From NCBI GenBank assembly GCA_910575055.1, contig CAJTDC010000001.1, positions 310,001 to 374,000 of the forward strand: a DNA stretch of 64,000 nucleotides, given 5' to 3'. The translations under genes were made by a program, and so were the position numbers. This DNA comes from Clostridia bacterium (GTDB lineage Bacteria; Bacillota; Clostridia; Lachnospirales; Anaerotignaceae). The notes under the pieces were generated by a model. The model saw only the letters and a list, made by a program, of their open reading frames with translations, did no database searches and was not told the origin of the DNA. Below are positions 1-8,985 of this stretch, in pieces; position 1 is the first letter of the stretch, and each line of letters opens with the position of its first letter.

Positions 1-1
1 T

Positions 2-985
2 GAGTATAAAAGTCATATATTTTTATTTGGTTTTATGATGCCACCTTTGATATATCTTTTTCCTGTAATACTAGCAGGATTATTGTATGATTGTAGAGGA
101 AAGTCTTATATTGCAATATTAATGTGTGCTACTTCTATATTACCTCCTGCCTTTTTTTCTACTTGTATTGTAGCAAATACAACTGCTACTGTTATCATTG
201 CTGGTATTAGTTTTATATTGATACTATGTGCTATATGTAAAGGCTGGTTTGCTGTAAGCAAGCGAAATATTTTATTGTTACTTTTTGTACTTATGGTACT
301 AATGGGTATACTTTTTTGCTTTTTGTTACCTGGTATTATTTACAGAATAAGTAAACTACATATTGCTATAAAAGACATTGATACCGATTGGACAAGGAAT
401 ATATTACAGCATAATGTAAAAGGAGCAGTTTTGTTTGGAGAGGGAAATTCATTTTCTTTTTATACAAATGATGGAATATTTAGACAAATGACACCTACTA
501 CACAATATTTAGGTACAGAATACTTTGTAAATTATGCCTTGCATTATTTCGGCTGGATTGCTTTTATATTGTTTTTAGCAATATATGTGTTTTTTGTAAT
601 AAAAGGTTTTATACTTACTCATAAACAAAAAAGTCAACTAGGTTTTATGACCGCATTTGCTATACTTTTAACAATATCTATTATAGCAGTTTGGAATATT
701 GCTTGTACAAGCGGCTATTTTATATATATTAACCCTTTGGAATTACCTTTCTTTTCAAGTGCAAGCACTATAAACACAGTATATTGTATTTTAATGGGAA
801 TATTGCTTTCTGTATTTAGAACGGGAAAATATACCAATGATGAAATAATAGACTATAATAATGCAGCACAAAAAAGCAGTTTTTGTGAATTTGAAAACAG
901 TACAAAAGAATTTACAATTACAATTCATTTGAAAAAAAGGCGAAAAAAAGCAAAACTGCAAAAAGGGGAGGATTTATTTGAATGA
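2..985 (+). CDS. SEDS-like (FtsW/RodA-related) membrane protein, 5' partial
   Basis: The frame is open to the left edge, so the visible 327 residues are the C-terminal part and the true start lies outside the window. It aligns by eye with the C-terminal half of the next gene, so the two are tandem paralogues. The last third follows the SEDS layout: a loop starting GEGNS, then TEYF...FGWI where FtsW has TDF...GFIG, a K/Q-rich cytoplasmic turn, a helix with WNI, and a degraded PLPF-SYGGS loop (ELPFFSSAST). The Asp that is catalytic in FtsW/RodA is Glu here. At least seven hydrophobic segments are visible and the tail is basic. It overlaps the next gene by 8 bases, which suggests translational coupling. 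The fold relation is inference from motifs; enzyme activity is unproven. Confidence 0.6.
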   Translation, partial: EYKSHIFLFGFMMPPLIYLFPVILAGLLYDCRGKSYIAILMCATSILPPAFFSTCIVANTTATVIIAGISFILILCAICKGWFAVSKRNILLLLFVLMVLMGILFCFLLPGIIYRISKLHIAIKDIDTDWTRNILQHNVKGAVLFGEGNSFSFYTNDGIFRQMTPTTQYLGTEYFVNYALHYFGWIAFILFLAIYVFFVIKGFILTHKQKSQLGFMTAFAILLTISIIAVWNIACTSGYFIYINPLELPFFSSASTINTVYCILMGILLSVFRTGKYTNDEIIDYNNAAQKSSFCEFENSTKEFTITIHLKKRRKKAKLQKGEDLFE

Positions 986-2477
986 AATCAAAAACTATTT
1001 GAATACAGTTTGTGAACAAATTCGCTTTCAAAAAGCACACGATATTGTCAAAAAAGAATTGCAAAACCATATTATTGACCAAACAGATGCTTTTATAGAG
1101 CAAGGTATTGAAAAAGAAATTGCGGTTCAAAAAGCTATTGCAGAAATGGGCGACCCTGTTGCAGTAGGTACAGAATTAGACAGAGTACATCGTCCTAAAT
1201 TGGAATGGAACATATTGCTTTTTGTCATTTTGCTTTCTTTTGCTCATTTTGTAGTACCTTATTTCTTTTTGAAAGGAGTATTTTATACTGCACCACTGTT
1301 TCAAAATAGCATTATACTACTTATTTATATAGGTATTATGATAGCATTTTACCATATTGATTTTACGATATTAGCAAATCATAGCAAATTATTTTATAGC
1401 ATTTATACTTTAATATTGTTTTTTACTAATGGTTTTACATGGAAATCTGGTTATTTTATGTCAATGGATTTCACAAAACCGGCTGGTATTGTTATAGGAG
1501 CATTTACAGATATTTATTTTATTGTATTTGGTACATCAAATAATGACTTTGCTATTAAACTACCCGTATTGATATATATTTTCCCTATTATATTAGTAGG
1601 ATTATTGTATCACTGTAGAGCAAAAAGTTATAATGCACTATTTTGGTGCTGTTGCTCTATATTTCCAATACTATTTTTTTGTTATGGTAATTTATTAAAA
1701 ATACCTTGTATTATAATCGCTATAGTCAGCTTACTATTAATACTCATTAGTATTACTAAAAATTGGTTTGCTGTCAAAAAATATTATGCTATGTTAATTG
1801 TTGGTATTGTAACAATAGTTGCTATATTATTTATGATGTGGTTAAATACTGTAGATTATAGCTTTAAAGGAAGTAGTTTTTATGATTATATTAAAAGTAT
1901 ACAGACAATACTACAAAGTAATATAAAAGGCAGTCGCTTCATAGGAGAAGGTAACTATATTTTTATACAAAATAAAAATGGTTTATTAATAGATGGCATT
2001 GATTTTTTAAAACAGTTTATAGAATATTTTCCTGCCTATTTGCTGCACTGTTATGGCTATATTGTTTTATTGCCTATTGTAGCAATATATTTCTTTTTTA
2101 TAGTAAAAGGCTTTTTACTGATAAAAAAGCAAAAAAGTCAATTAGGTTTTATGACTGCAACAGCAATATTATTAACATTTTTTATCATAAGTATATGGAA
2201 TATTATTTCTAACAGTGGAATTTTGGTAATAGATAATCCTTTAGGAATACCCTTTTTTTCTACAAGTGATAGTGTAAATATTGTATTTTTTGCTATGATA
2301 GGAATGCTGTTGTCAGTGTTTAGAACAGGACATATTACATCAGACAAATATATAACAAAACAACAAAAAATAAAAAAGAAATGGATTTCAATTTCTGAAA
2401 ATCACATTAATATCAATATTTGTATCACTATTCCATTTTTAAAAAAGAAACAAAATAAAACAAGTCAAAACCCATAA
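978..2477 (+). CDS. SEDS-like membrane protein with N-terminal HAAS/permease-prefix domain
   Basis: The protein has 499 residues. Residues 5-75 are a soluble helical domain with the pattern of the HAAS or permease prefix domain (NHIIDQTDAFIEQGIEK, then AIAEMGDPVAVGTELD). Such domains sit in front of FtsW/RodA/SpoVE-family proteins and permeases in Clostridia. About ten hydrophobic segments follow. The C-terminal part matches SEDS proteins in order: GEGN loop, IEYFPAYLLHCYGYI in place of the TDF...GFIG segment, WNI, then GIPFFSTSDSV in place of GIPLPFxSYGGSS. As in the upstream paralogue, the SEDS catalytic Asp position holds Glu. The start is TTG with AGGGGAGG six bases upstream, and it overlaps the previous gene. 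It could be a regulatory or degenerate SEDS protein. Confidence 0.65.
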   Translation: MNEIKNYLNTVCEQIRFQKAHDIVKKELQNHIIDQTDAFIEQGIEKEIAVQKAIAEMGDPVAVGTELDRVHRPKLEWNILLFVILLSFAHFVVPYFFLKGVFYTAPLFQNSIILLIYIGIMIAFYHIDFTILANHSKLFYSIYTLILFFTNGFTWKSGYFMSMDFTKPAGIVIGAFTDIYFIVFGTSNNDFAIKLPVLIYIFPIILVGLLYHCRAKSYNALFWCCCSIFPILFFCYGNLLKIPCIIIAIVSLLLILISITKNWFAVKKYYAMLIVGIVTIVAILFMMWLNTVDYSFKGSSFYDYIKSIQTILQSNIKGSRFIGEGNYIFIQNKNGLLIDGIDFLKQFIEYFPAYLLHCYGYIVLLPIVAIYFFFIVKGFLLIKKQKSQLGFMTATAILLTFFIISIWNIISNSGILVIDNPLGIPFFSTSDSVNIVFFAMIGMLLSVFRTGHITSDKYITKQQKIKKKWISISENHININICITIPFLKKKQNKTSQNP

Positions 2478-2500
2478 AACAATGTGGTTTTGACTTGCTT
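2461..2500. terminator. Convergent intrinsic terminator
   Basis: A perfect 12-bp stem (2461-2472 with 2486-2497) has a 13-base loop. It overlaps the stop codon of the plus-strand gene and lies just after the end of spoIIP on the minus strand. On the minus strand it is followed by a T-rich tract, so it best serves spoIIP; on the plus strand the tail is CTTTT. Confidence 0.75.
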
Positions 2501-3586
2501 TTACTGTATGACACTTGCTAAAACTTCAGCTAAAGGCGTCATAGCATTGATTGCTTCTTGTTTTGTATTCATTTGGCTACCTACTTCTATCAGTAAAGAA
2601 CGAGGTTTCATATGTAAACTGTAACGATATGCGTGAATATATATTCTTCTTGTAAAATCTGGGAAAAGGGATTGTGCTGTTGTTTGCATTTGTAAACTAA
2701 ATGCTAAGTTGTCTTCTAAATTTTCATTGCTCAGTCCTGCTGTAGGTTGAGGGACACCGTCTTTGTTAAGGCGGCACATACCATTAAAAAACATAATTTT
2801 AGCACATTTTTTGCCATTTATTTCTGTCACTAAATGTACATTTTCAGGCAAGCCATCTCTGTGCATATCAATAACAACTTGTATGCTGGGATTTTCATCT
2901 AATATTTTTTGTATAGGTGCTTCCATTCTTTCGTATGCTCCTAATATTTGTCCCTTACCATCTACCATATCGTATCGTCCTGTATCGTGTAGTACAGCAA
3001 TGCCATATTTTTTTTCCAATATATTTTTTAATTCTTCTCCTACTCCCCATATACCTTCGCTCATATCTTTTGACATATCACTGTCTACAAATCCCTCTGT
3101 GGAGTGGGTGTGAAATATTAATACTTTGGGTTCTTGTCCACTGTTGTCAATAGTAAAATCTTTTTCTAAAAATTGTTGTGGTTTAATATCTCCATCAAGT
3201 AAGGCTGTTCTGGAGTCTACCAGATAATAATTTTGTTTTAAAAAATCTACATTTTCCATTTGTTTTAATAATTCTGGTGTTATTTTCGTTGTTGTTTTAG
3301 AAGCAGTATTTTCTGGAACTTGATAAGTGATGTCATCAAAACCAATTACATTTTCAGAAATCTCTTGTACTAACTCTGGATTTTTTTCATCTTTGCTGTC
3401 ATCTTGTTGAAAAAATTTATTCATAGGTACAGATATTTTTATTTCTGCCGTATTAGGAACTGCTTCTTGTATCAAAGCAGAGGATGTTTTTTTTGTTACA
3501 AAAAAAGCTGATAGTATAAAACAGGCAAAAAATCCTATCAGGCACTGTACTATAATTTTTTTTAATTGGTGTTGCTGAGAACCCAT
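2501..3586 (-). CDS. spoIIP: Stage II sporulation protein P (SpoIIP), peptidoglycan amidase/endopeptidase
   Basis: The protein has 361 residues. An N-terminal membrane anchor lies at about residues 11-30, with a linker to about 150 and then the SpoIIP catalytic domain. The predicted zinc and catalytic motifs are visible: HTHSTE (159-164), DMHRDG (240-245) and LIEVGS (332-337). SpoIIP works with SpoIID and SpoIIM to thin septal peptidoglycan and drive engulfment in the mother cell. Neither spoIID nor spoIIM is nearby, and gpr, its usual neighbour in Bacillus, is also absent. The ATG is preceded by GAGAGGTG. Together with YtvI it is the best evidence that the host descends from a spore former. 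Confidence 0.93.
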   Translation of the reverse strand: MGSQQHQLKKIIVQCLIGFFACFILSAFFVTKKTSSALIQEAVPNTAEIKISVPMNKFFQQDDSKDEKNPELVQEISENVIGFDDITYQVPENTASKTTTKITPELLKQMENVDFLKQNYYLVDSRTALLDGDIKPQQFLEKDFTIDNSGQEPKVLIFHTHSTEGFVDSDMSKDMSEGIWGVGEELKNILEKKYGIAVLHDTGRYDMVDGKGQILGAYERMEAPIQKILDENPSIQVVIDMHRDGLPENVHLVTEINGKKCAKIMFFNGMCRLNKDGVPQPTAGLSNENLEDNLAFSLQMQTTAQSLFPDFTRRIYIHAYRYSLHMKPRSLLIEVGSQMNTKQEAINAMTPLAEVLASVIQ

Positions 3587-3790
3587 TTTATACTATCACC
3601 TCTCTTTTAAAATAGATGGTAAAACTCTATTTACAATGTATGTATAAACTATAAAAAAAGAACTAAAAAAGTTTTGTAAATAAATTTATTTTTGATTTCT
3701 ATAGCAAATTTAAAAATTTTATTATTTTTTTTATTTTTTTGAATAAACTCGTGTTATTATTTCGTCTAATATAGCGAAGGAGGAATTATT

Positions 3791-4858
3791 ATGCCAAAAT
3801 TAAAACAAATTTTAAAAAAGAAGTATTTCATTGCTTGTATGAGCATAATATTAATTTGTTGTATGTTCATTTTTTATATTGTTTTTTTGTGGAAAGATAC
3901 AGAAACAAAAATCATATCGCTGCCTATACTACCTGTAGAAAATTATGCAGACTATTCTGCTTCAGAAGGTTATATGGCTTATGATATTTCTGAAATTTGT
4001 GATGGAAATCCTTGGAAAGAAGAATGGAATATCAAAACACTTCCAGTATTTTACAATATCGATTTTAAAAATAACAGTACTGCACAAAATTATGATGACA
4101 AAATAAATATTATGAAAAATAAAGTAAAATACTTAGAAAAGATAGCTGAAAACTTTGGTGTAACTGATAATTACACCATTACATATGGTGCAGGAGAAGG
4201 TAAAATTGAAAACAACGAAATTTCATTTCAAACTAGTATTTATGACAACACTATATTTATAAAATTTAAAAAAACTATTAAATTACCTTTTGATAGTACA
4301 GCAATAAATAAAGAACAGTCAGAAAAAATCATTTCTTATTTTATTGATAACTATAAAGACTGTTTAAATTGGAAAGAAGCAGAGAAAGCCCTTCATTTTG
4401 ATTATACTATAGAAGGAGAAAAATATTTTTCATTGTATGCTTATGAAAAAGGAAATACCATAGAACAGGAATTATTAAATTATCATTTTAATAACGTTCA
4501 TATAACCATAAATGAAAAAAATGAGATTACTTCTATTTGGCTCAAAAAGGCAGACCTTTCTGACAAAATAGGAGATTATGCTATTATTACAGCAGAACAA
4601 GCAAAACAGTTATTATACAGTGGAAATTATACTTCTACATTAGCAAACACTTTTTCTCAAAATATGACAGTTGTAAAAACAGAACTAGTATATCGAAATA
4701 CCACTTATGATAGTATTTATATGCCTTGTTATAAATTTTTTGTACAAATGCCTCATACAGAAGGAAATGGCTTACGTCATTATGATATTTATTACATTCC
4801 TGCAATAGAACAGCAATATTTAAAGTATTATGATGACTTAAAGCATAAATTTGACTAA
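3791..4858 (+). CDS. Membrane-anchored extracytoplasmic protein of unknown function
   Basis: I do not recognise this 355-residue protein. A basic N-terminus is followed by one hydrophobic segment (about residues 13-32). The rest is hydrophilic, rich in Asn, Lys and Tyr, and is predicted to lie outside the membrane. There are no obvious catalytic motifs. The alternating beta-rich layout with an internal EQAKQLLYSG segment faintly recalls the PepSY/YycH-YycI type of sensor-partner proteins, but that is only an impression. The start has a strong GAAGGAGG site eight bases upstream. It stands alone, divergent from spoIIP, and the next gene has its own promoter. Confidence 0.7.
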   Translation: MPKLKQILKKKYFIACMSIILICCMFIFYIVFLWKDTETKIISLPILPVENYADYSASEGYMAYDISEICDGNPWKEEWNIKTLPVFYNIDFKNNSTAQNYDDKINIMKNKVKYLEKIAENFGVTDNYTITYGAGEGKIENNEISFQTSIYDNTIFIKFKKTIKLPFDSTAINKEQSEKIISYFIDNYKDCLNWKEAEKALHFDYTIEGEKYFSLYAYEKGNTIEQELLNYHFNNVHITINEKNEITSIWLKKADLSDKIGDYAIITAEQAKQLLYSGNYTSTLANTFSQNMTVVKTELVYRNTTYDSIYMPCYKFFVQMPHTEGNGLRHYDIYYIPAIEQQYLKYYDDLKHKFD

Positions 4859-4893
4859 ATTTGTCACTATATTGTATTTTCTCTAATTTTCTC

Positions 4894-4922
4894 TTGCACT
4901 TTTTTACTGAAACAGCTAAAAT
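4894..4922 (+). promoter_or_regulatory. SigA-type promoter of the PEGA-domain gene
   Basis: TTGCAC (4894-4899), a 17-base spacer and TAAAAT (4917-4922). It lies about 70 bases upstream of the TTG start at 4995. Confidence 0.6.
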
Positions 4923-4994
4923 AAAATTGGTACAATGATAATGTTGTGCAAGTAAGGGACAGGTAAATTCCCAATCAGTGGGAGGTCATGAAAC

Positions 4995-7046
4995 TTGGAA
5001 AATAATCAAAAGCAAAATCATACAGAAAATGGTACAAATACAGAACAAAAATCAGATGCCATTTCACCTATGTTTTGGGAAGATTTTGATAAAGTAGAAA
5101 CAAAAACTGTATTGGAAAAAACAAAAACTTCAACTGCCTCTATGGAAAAAACAAAAAATATAAATGATAATAATGATGATGAAAACATAAATAAATTATC
5201 TGACACACAAAAAACAGTAGAAATTAATAGTGTTATTCTTTCTGCAAATAAAGAAATTACTGAAACAACACGATGTAACAATAATACAGATACAAATACA
5301 GATAAAACAGTAGAAATCAGTAGTGTAATACTTTCTGCAAATAAAACAGATACAACAGATGTTACTATACAACAAACTTCAAAAATTAATACAACAGAAA
5401 TAGAAAAACAAAACATACAAAATAATGATACAAATATAACAGAAAAAACATCTGTGGTACATAATACAGATGCTGATATAGAAGAAAATATGGAACAAAC
5501 AAAAGCCATTACTCCTATACAGCAAAATGCTTCAGAAACAACAGATAAAACACAACGTTTAGAAGCCATACAATCAGACACAACTAAAAAAGGAAAATTT
5601 TCACATTTAATAGAAAATAATAAAAATGATGATGATGATTTAGGAGATAAAAATGCCTATTTAGACACTTTTGAAACTGAAAATTTTGAAGATGATGATA
5701 CTAATTCTGAAGAACAATATACTCAATATGATGATGATATGTATTATGATGAAGAAACTTCTTTTGCTTTATATCAAGCAGAAAAAAGACGTTTAAAAAT
5801 CATATTGCTTTGTTCTGTTACCGTTGGAATTGTTGTTTTTCTGGTAGGTTATATGATAATGGGTATGCACCAGAGAGAAATTCGACTAGAAATAGAAAGA
5901 CAAAAACAACAACAAGCTGCGGCTCTAGCTGATAAGAGATATGTTATGGTACGTACTGTTGCTACAAACAGAGAATTATCTGTACATGATATTAATACAG
6001 ATGAACAATATATTATAAAAACAAACAGTAATACAAAATTTCTTGACCGTATTAGAAAACAATCTTCTGTTACCAAAATACAAAGAGGGGATTTAATTTG
6101 TGTTACAATGGCTGAAGATGGTGAAACTGCACAAGAAATACATTATTCTGTAAATACTTGGACCGCACAAGAAGTAAGTGGCCTTTCTGTAAATACCGAA
6201 CAAAAAACAGTTTCTATTACATTTGTAGATGGAACAGAACCGAAAACATATCGTTATACTGACGATAATTTATTTTTATATAAAGATGGAGAAATCCCTC
6301 CTCAAAGTATTGCTGCCTGTGATATTATTACAATGCAGGGACGAGGAGATAGAGTATGGTCTATTAAAGTACTAGAGTCACATGGAACTATGACATTAAA
6401 AAATGAACAAGATATTGTTAATGGTGTTTTAACCGTTGATAATAGAGAAAGATATGCTTTGGAAGGGTTTGGTAGTTTAGCTCTTACAGAAGGTGTACAT
6501 AATATTTCTGTAACAGGCGACAATATAGAGTCTTTTGAAGACACTATATTTGTTGTGCCTAGAGAAGATTTTGTATATGATTTGTCTAATGCACAATCTA
6601 AAACAGGTGTTGTGATTATTCGTGCTAATGTATATGACTTTAAATTATATATCAATGGAGCAGAAGCAAATGGGTCAAAGCCTATTGTGTTGCCTCTTGG
6701 CAAATATGATATTACAATATTGAAAAACGGATATAAGCCTTGGAGCCAAACAATAGAATTGACAGAACCTTCCATAACAGTAGATGCTTTTATGGAAGAA
6801 GATATACAAGAGGGTATTATATCATTTCATAGTGTGCCAGAAGGTGCTACAATAGTATGGAATGACAAAGAAGTAGGTGTAACACCATTTGACCAGAAAG
6901 TGCGTTATGGTGTTTATACTGTAGATGTGATATTAGAGGGATATAAACCTCAATTAGAAACGGTTGTTGTGGATAAATCTGCTGTTACAGTCACATCTCA
7001 TTTAACGGCTGAACAAAATACAGCAGAGGAAAACCAATCACAATAG
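4995..7046 (+). CDS. PEGA-domain membrane protein with acidic low-complexity N-terminus
   Basis: The protein has 683 residues. Residues 1-265 are a Thr/Asn/Glu/Asp-rich, probably disordered cytoplasmic region. Within it the 13-residue segment TVEI(N/S)SVILSANK occurs twice, about 30 residues apart, and several Asp runs follow. A single membrane helix lies at about 268-290, then a Gln/Ala-rich stalk and a beta-rich outer region. Two PEGA domains end the protein (about 535-603 and 606-672), each with the G-x-Y-x-(I/V)-x(4)-G-Y-K-P signature. PEGA domains are thought to bind wall or surface layers; no enzyme domain is visible. The TTG start is chosen because GGGAGG precedes it by nine bases and the nearby ATG at 4988 opens only a five-codon frame. 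The downstream gene follows after 31 bases. Confidence 0.8.
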   Translation: MENNQKQNHTENGTNTEQKSDAISPMFWEDFDKVETKTVLEKTKTSTASMEKTKNINDNNDDENINKLSDTQKTVEINSVILSANKEITETTRCNNNTDTNTDKTVEISSVILSANKTDTTDVTIQQTSKINTTEIEKQNIQNNDTNITEKTSVVHNTDADIEENMEQTKAITPIQQNASETTDKTQRLEAIQSDTTKKGKFSHLIENNKNDDDDLGDKNAYLDTFETENFEDDDTNSEEQYTQYDDDMYYDEETSFALYQAEKRRLKIILLCSVTVGIVVFLVGYMIMGMHQREIRLEIERQKQQQAAALADKRYVMVRTVATNRELSVHDINTDEQYIIKTNSNTKFLDRIRKQSSVTKIQRGDLICVTMAEDGETAQEIHYSVNTWTAQEVSGLSVNTEQKTVSITFVDGTEPKTYRYTDDNLFLYKDGEIPPQSIAACDIITMQGRGDRVWSIKVLESHGTMTLKNEQDIVNGVLTVDNRERYALEGFGSLALTEGVHNISVTGDNIESFEDTIFVVPREDFVYDLSNAQSKTGVVIIRANVYDFKLYINGAEANGSKPIVLPLGKYDITILKNGYKPWSQTIELTEPSITVDAFMEEDIQEGIISFHSVPEGATIVWNDKEVGVTPFDQKVRYGVYTVDVILEGYKPQLETVVVDKSAVTVTSHLTAEQNTAEENQSQ

Positions 7047-7077
7047 AAAAAAATGAAAAAAAGAGGAGGAAACAAAA

Positions 7078-8811
7078 ATGGATTACAAACAAAAGTATGA
7101 TCAATGGTTAGAGGACGATTATTTTGATGCCGAAACAAAAAAAGAACTTCAATCAATTTCAGGTGATGACAAAGAAATAAAAGAGCGTTTTTACAAAGAT
7201 TTAGAATTTGGTACTGCTGGCTTGAGGGGTATTATTGGTGCTGGTACAAATCGTATGAACATTTATACAGTAGGAAAAGCAACACAAGGCTTAGCAAACT
7301 ACATAGTATCTCAAGGAGAAGAAACCGTAAAAAAAGGCGTTGCTATTGCTTATGACTCCAGAAATATGTCACCAGAATTTGCAGAAACAACTGCTTTAAT
7401 TATGGCAGCGAATGGAATACCTGTTCATATTTATCCTTCCCTTCGTCCAGTGCCAATGCTTTCTTTTGCAGTACGCCATTTAGGTTGTACAGCAGGCGTT
7501 GTAATTACAGCAAGTCATAACCCTCCAGAATATAATGGCTATAAAGTATATTGGTCAGATGGTGGACAAGTGCCTGCACCTCGTGATGGTGAAATTACAG
7601 CAGAAGTAAATAAAGTAACAGATTATAAAGACATCAAAAAAATCAGCTTGGAAGAAGCAAAATCTAAAAAACTTTATAATGTAATTGATAGTGCTGTAGA
7701 TGATGCTTTTATTGAAAATATCAAAGCACAAGCATTAAATAGCGATTTAGTAAAACAATTAGGTGATGATTTTAAAGTAGTATATACACCAATACACGGT
7801 TCTGGTAATGTTCCTGTACGCCGTGCTTTAGAAGAAGCTGGTTTTAAAAATGTATATGTTGTAAAAGAACAAGAACAACCAGATGGAAATTTCCCAACAG
7901 TTGGCTATCCAAATCCAGAAAATCCAGATGTATTTACATTAGCGATAGCATTAGCAAAAGAGAAAAATGCAGATATTATTGTTGGTACTGACCCAGATGC
8001 AGATAGGGTTGGAGCTGTTGTAAAAGATGACAAAGGCGACTATATTGTATTAACAGGAAATATGACAGGTGCATTGCTTACAGAATATATTCTTTCTCAA
8101 AGAAAAGCACAAGGTAAATTACCTGCAAATGGTGCAGTAATCAAAACAATCGTTTCTACAGAAATTATTCGTCCAATTTGTGAAGAATATGGTGTTAAAT
8201 TATTTGATGTATTAACAGGTTTTAAATATATTGGCGAAAAAATAAAAGAGTTTGAACAAAGCGGAGAATATCAATATGTATTCGGTTTTGAAGAAAGCTA
8301 TGGCTCTTTACCTGGTACTTATGCAAGAGATAAAGATGCTGTTGCTGCAACATTTTTAATTTGTGAAATGGCAGCATATTATAAATCTAAAGGTATGACA
8401 TTATATGATGGTCTTTTAGCAATGTATCAAAAATATGGTTTCTCTAAAGAAGGTATTAAATCTTTAACATTAAAAGGCATTGAAGGTCTTGAAAAAATAC
8501 AAAAAATTATGGCTACTTTTAGAGAAAATACTCCATCAGAATTTGCAGGTATCTCTGTAACATGGGCAAGAGATTATAAAACAAAAGTATTCAAAAATTT
8601 AAAAACTGGTGAAACAGAAGAAGATACCCTTCCTGTATCTGATGTATTGCATTACACATTAGAAGACGGTACATGGATTTGTGTACGTCCTTCTGGCACA
8701 GAACCAAAATTAAAATTCTACTATGGTGTAACAGGCACAAGTATTGCAGATGCAGATGCAAAAATTAAAGCACTTGATGAAGCAGTAGATAAAAAATTAG
8801 CAGAAATTTAA
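7078..8811 (+). CDS. pgcA: Alpha-phosphoglucomutase / phosphomannomutase
   Basis: The protein has 577 residues, typical of the long PgcA-type enzymes that interconvert glucose-1-phosphate and glucose-6-phosphate for UDP-glucose, wall and storage polymers. Family motifs are complete: the phosphoserine loop TASHNPPEYNGYK with Ser146, the Mg-binding GTDPDADR (Asp305, 307 and 309), the sugar-binding GFEESYGS (403-410), and the phosphate-binding RPSGTEPK (537-544). The ATG follows AGAGGAGG. It lies 31 bases behind the PEGA gene and ends at a strong terminator, so the two are probably cotranscribed. Glucose-6-phosphate isomerase is encoded 3.3 kb downstream. Confidence 0.93.
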   Translation: MDYKQKYDQWLEDDYFDAETKKELQSISGDDKEIKERFYKDLEFGTAGLRGIIGAGTNRMNIYTVGKATQGLANYIVSQGEETVKKGVAIAYDSRNMSPEFAETTALIMAANGIPVHIYPSLRPVPMLSFAVRHLGCTAGVVITASHNPPEYNGYKVYWSDGGQVPAPRDGEITAEVNKVTDYKDIKKISLEEAKSKKLYNVIDSAVDDAFIENIKAQALNSDLVKQLGDDFKVVYTPIHGSGNVPVRRALEEAGFKNVYVVKEQEQPDGNFPTVGYPNPENPDVFTLAIALAKEKNADIIVGTDPDADRVGAVVKDDKGDYIVLTGNMTGALLTEYILSQRKAQGKLPANGAVIKTIVSTEIIRPICEEYGVKLFDVLTGFKYIGEKIKEFEQSGEYQYVFGFEESYGSLPGTYARDKDAVAATFLICEMAAYYKSKGMTLYDGLLAMYQKYGFSKEGIKSLTLKGIEGLEKIQKIMATFRENTPSEFAGISVTWARDYKTKVFKNLKTGETEEDTLPVSDVLHYTLEDGTWICVRPSGTEPKLKFYYGVTGTSIADADAKIKALDEAVDKKLAEI

Positions 8812-8828
8812 TTTTTTAATATTTCACA

Positions 8829-8864
8829 AAAAAGACTATCATATTATTATGATAGTCTTTTTTT
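8829..8864 (+). terminator. Intrinsic terminator after phosphoglucomutase
   Basis: The stem AAAGACTATCAT pairs with ATGATAGTCTTT around a six-base loop and is followed by a run of T. Confidence 0.88.
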
Positions 8865-8912
8865 CCGTTGTTTCTTCGCAAAAAATATAATACACTTTTC
8901 TCTATTTTGTTC

Positions 8913-8941
8913 TTGTCTGTTTGTATATTTTAATATACAAT
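8913..8941 (+). promoter_or_regulatory. Likely SigA promoter of ispE-gntR
   Basis: TTGTCT (8913-8918), a 17-base spacer and TACAAT (8936-8941), 45 bases before the ispE start. The region also contains a TATATTTTAATATA palindrome. Confidence 0.5.
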
Positions 8942-8985
8942 ATTGTAATAAGGTGGTATACAGTATAAAATAGGAGGGGACAATT

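Noticed and set aside
3635-3642. CATACATT on the minus strand upstream of spoIIP, resembling a SigE -10 box
   Set aside because: No fitting SigE -35 was found at the right distance, so it is not listed as a promoter.
5018-5581. A 187-codon open frame on the minus strand
   Set aside because: It is the complement of the Thr/Asn/Glu-rich tail of the PEGA protein, is rich in Ser/Val/Phe as expected for such a shadow, and has no RBS.
6302-6775. A 157-codon open frame on the minus strand
   Set aside because: It lies antisense inside the PEGA protein coding region, has no RBS or family motif, and the plus-strand frame encodes clear domains.
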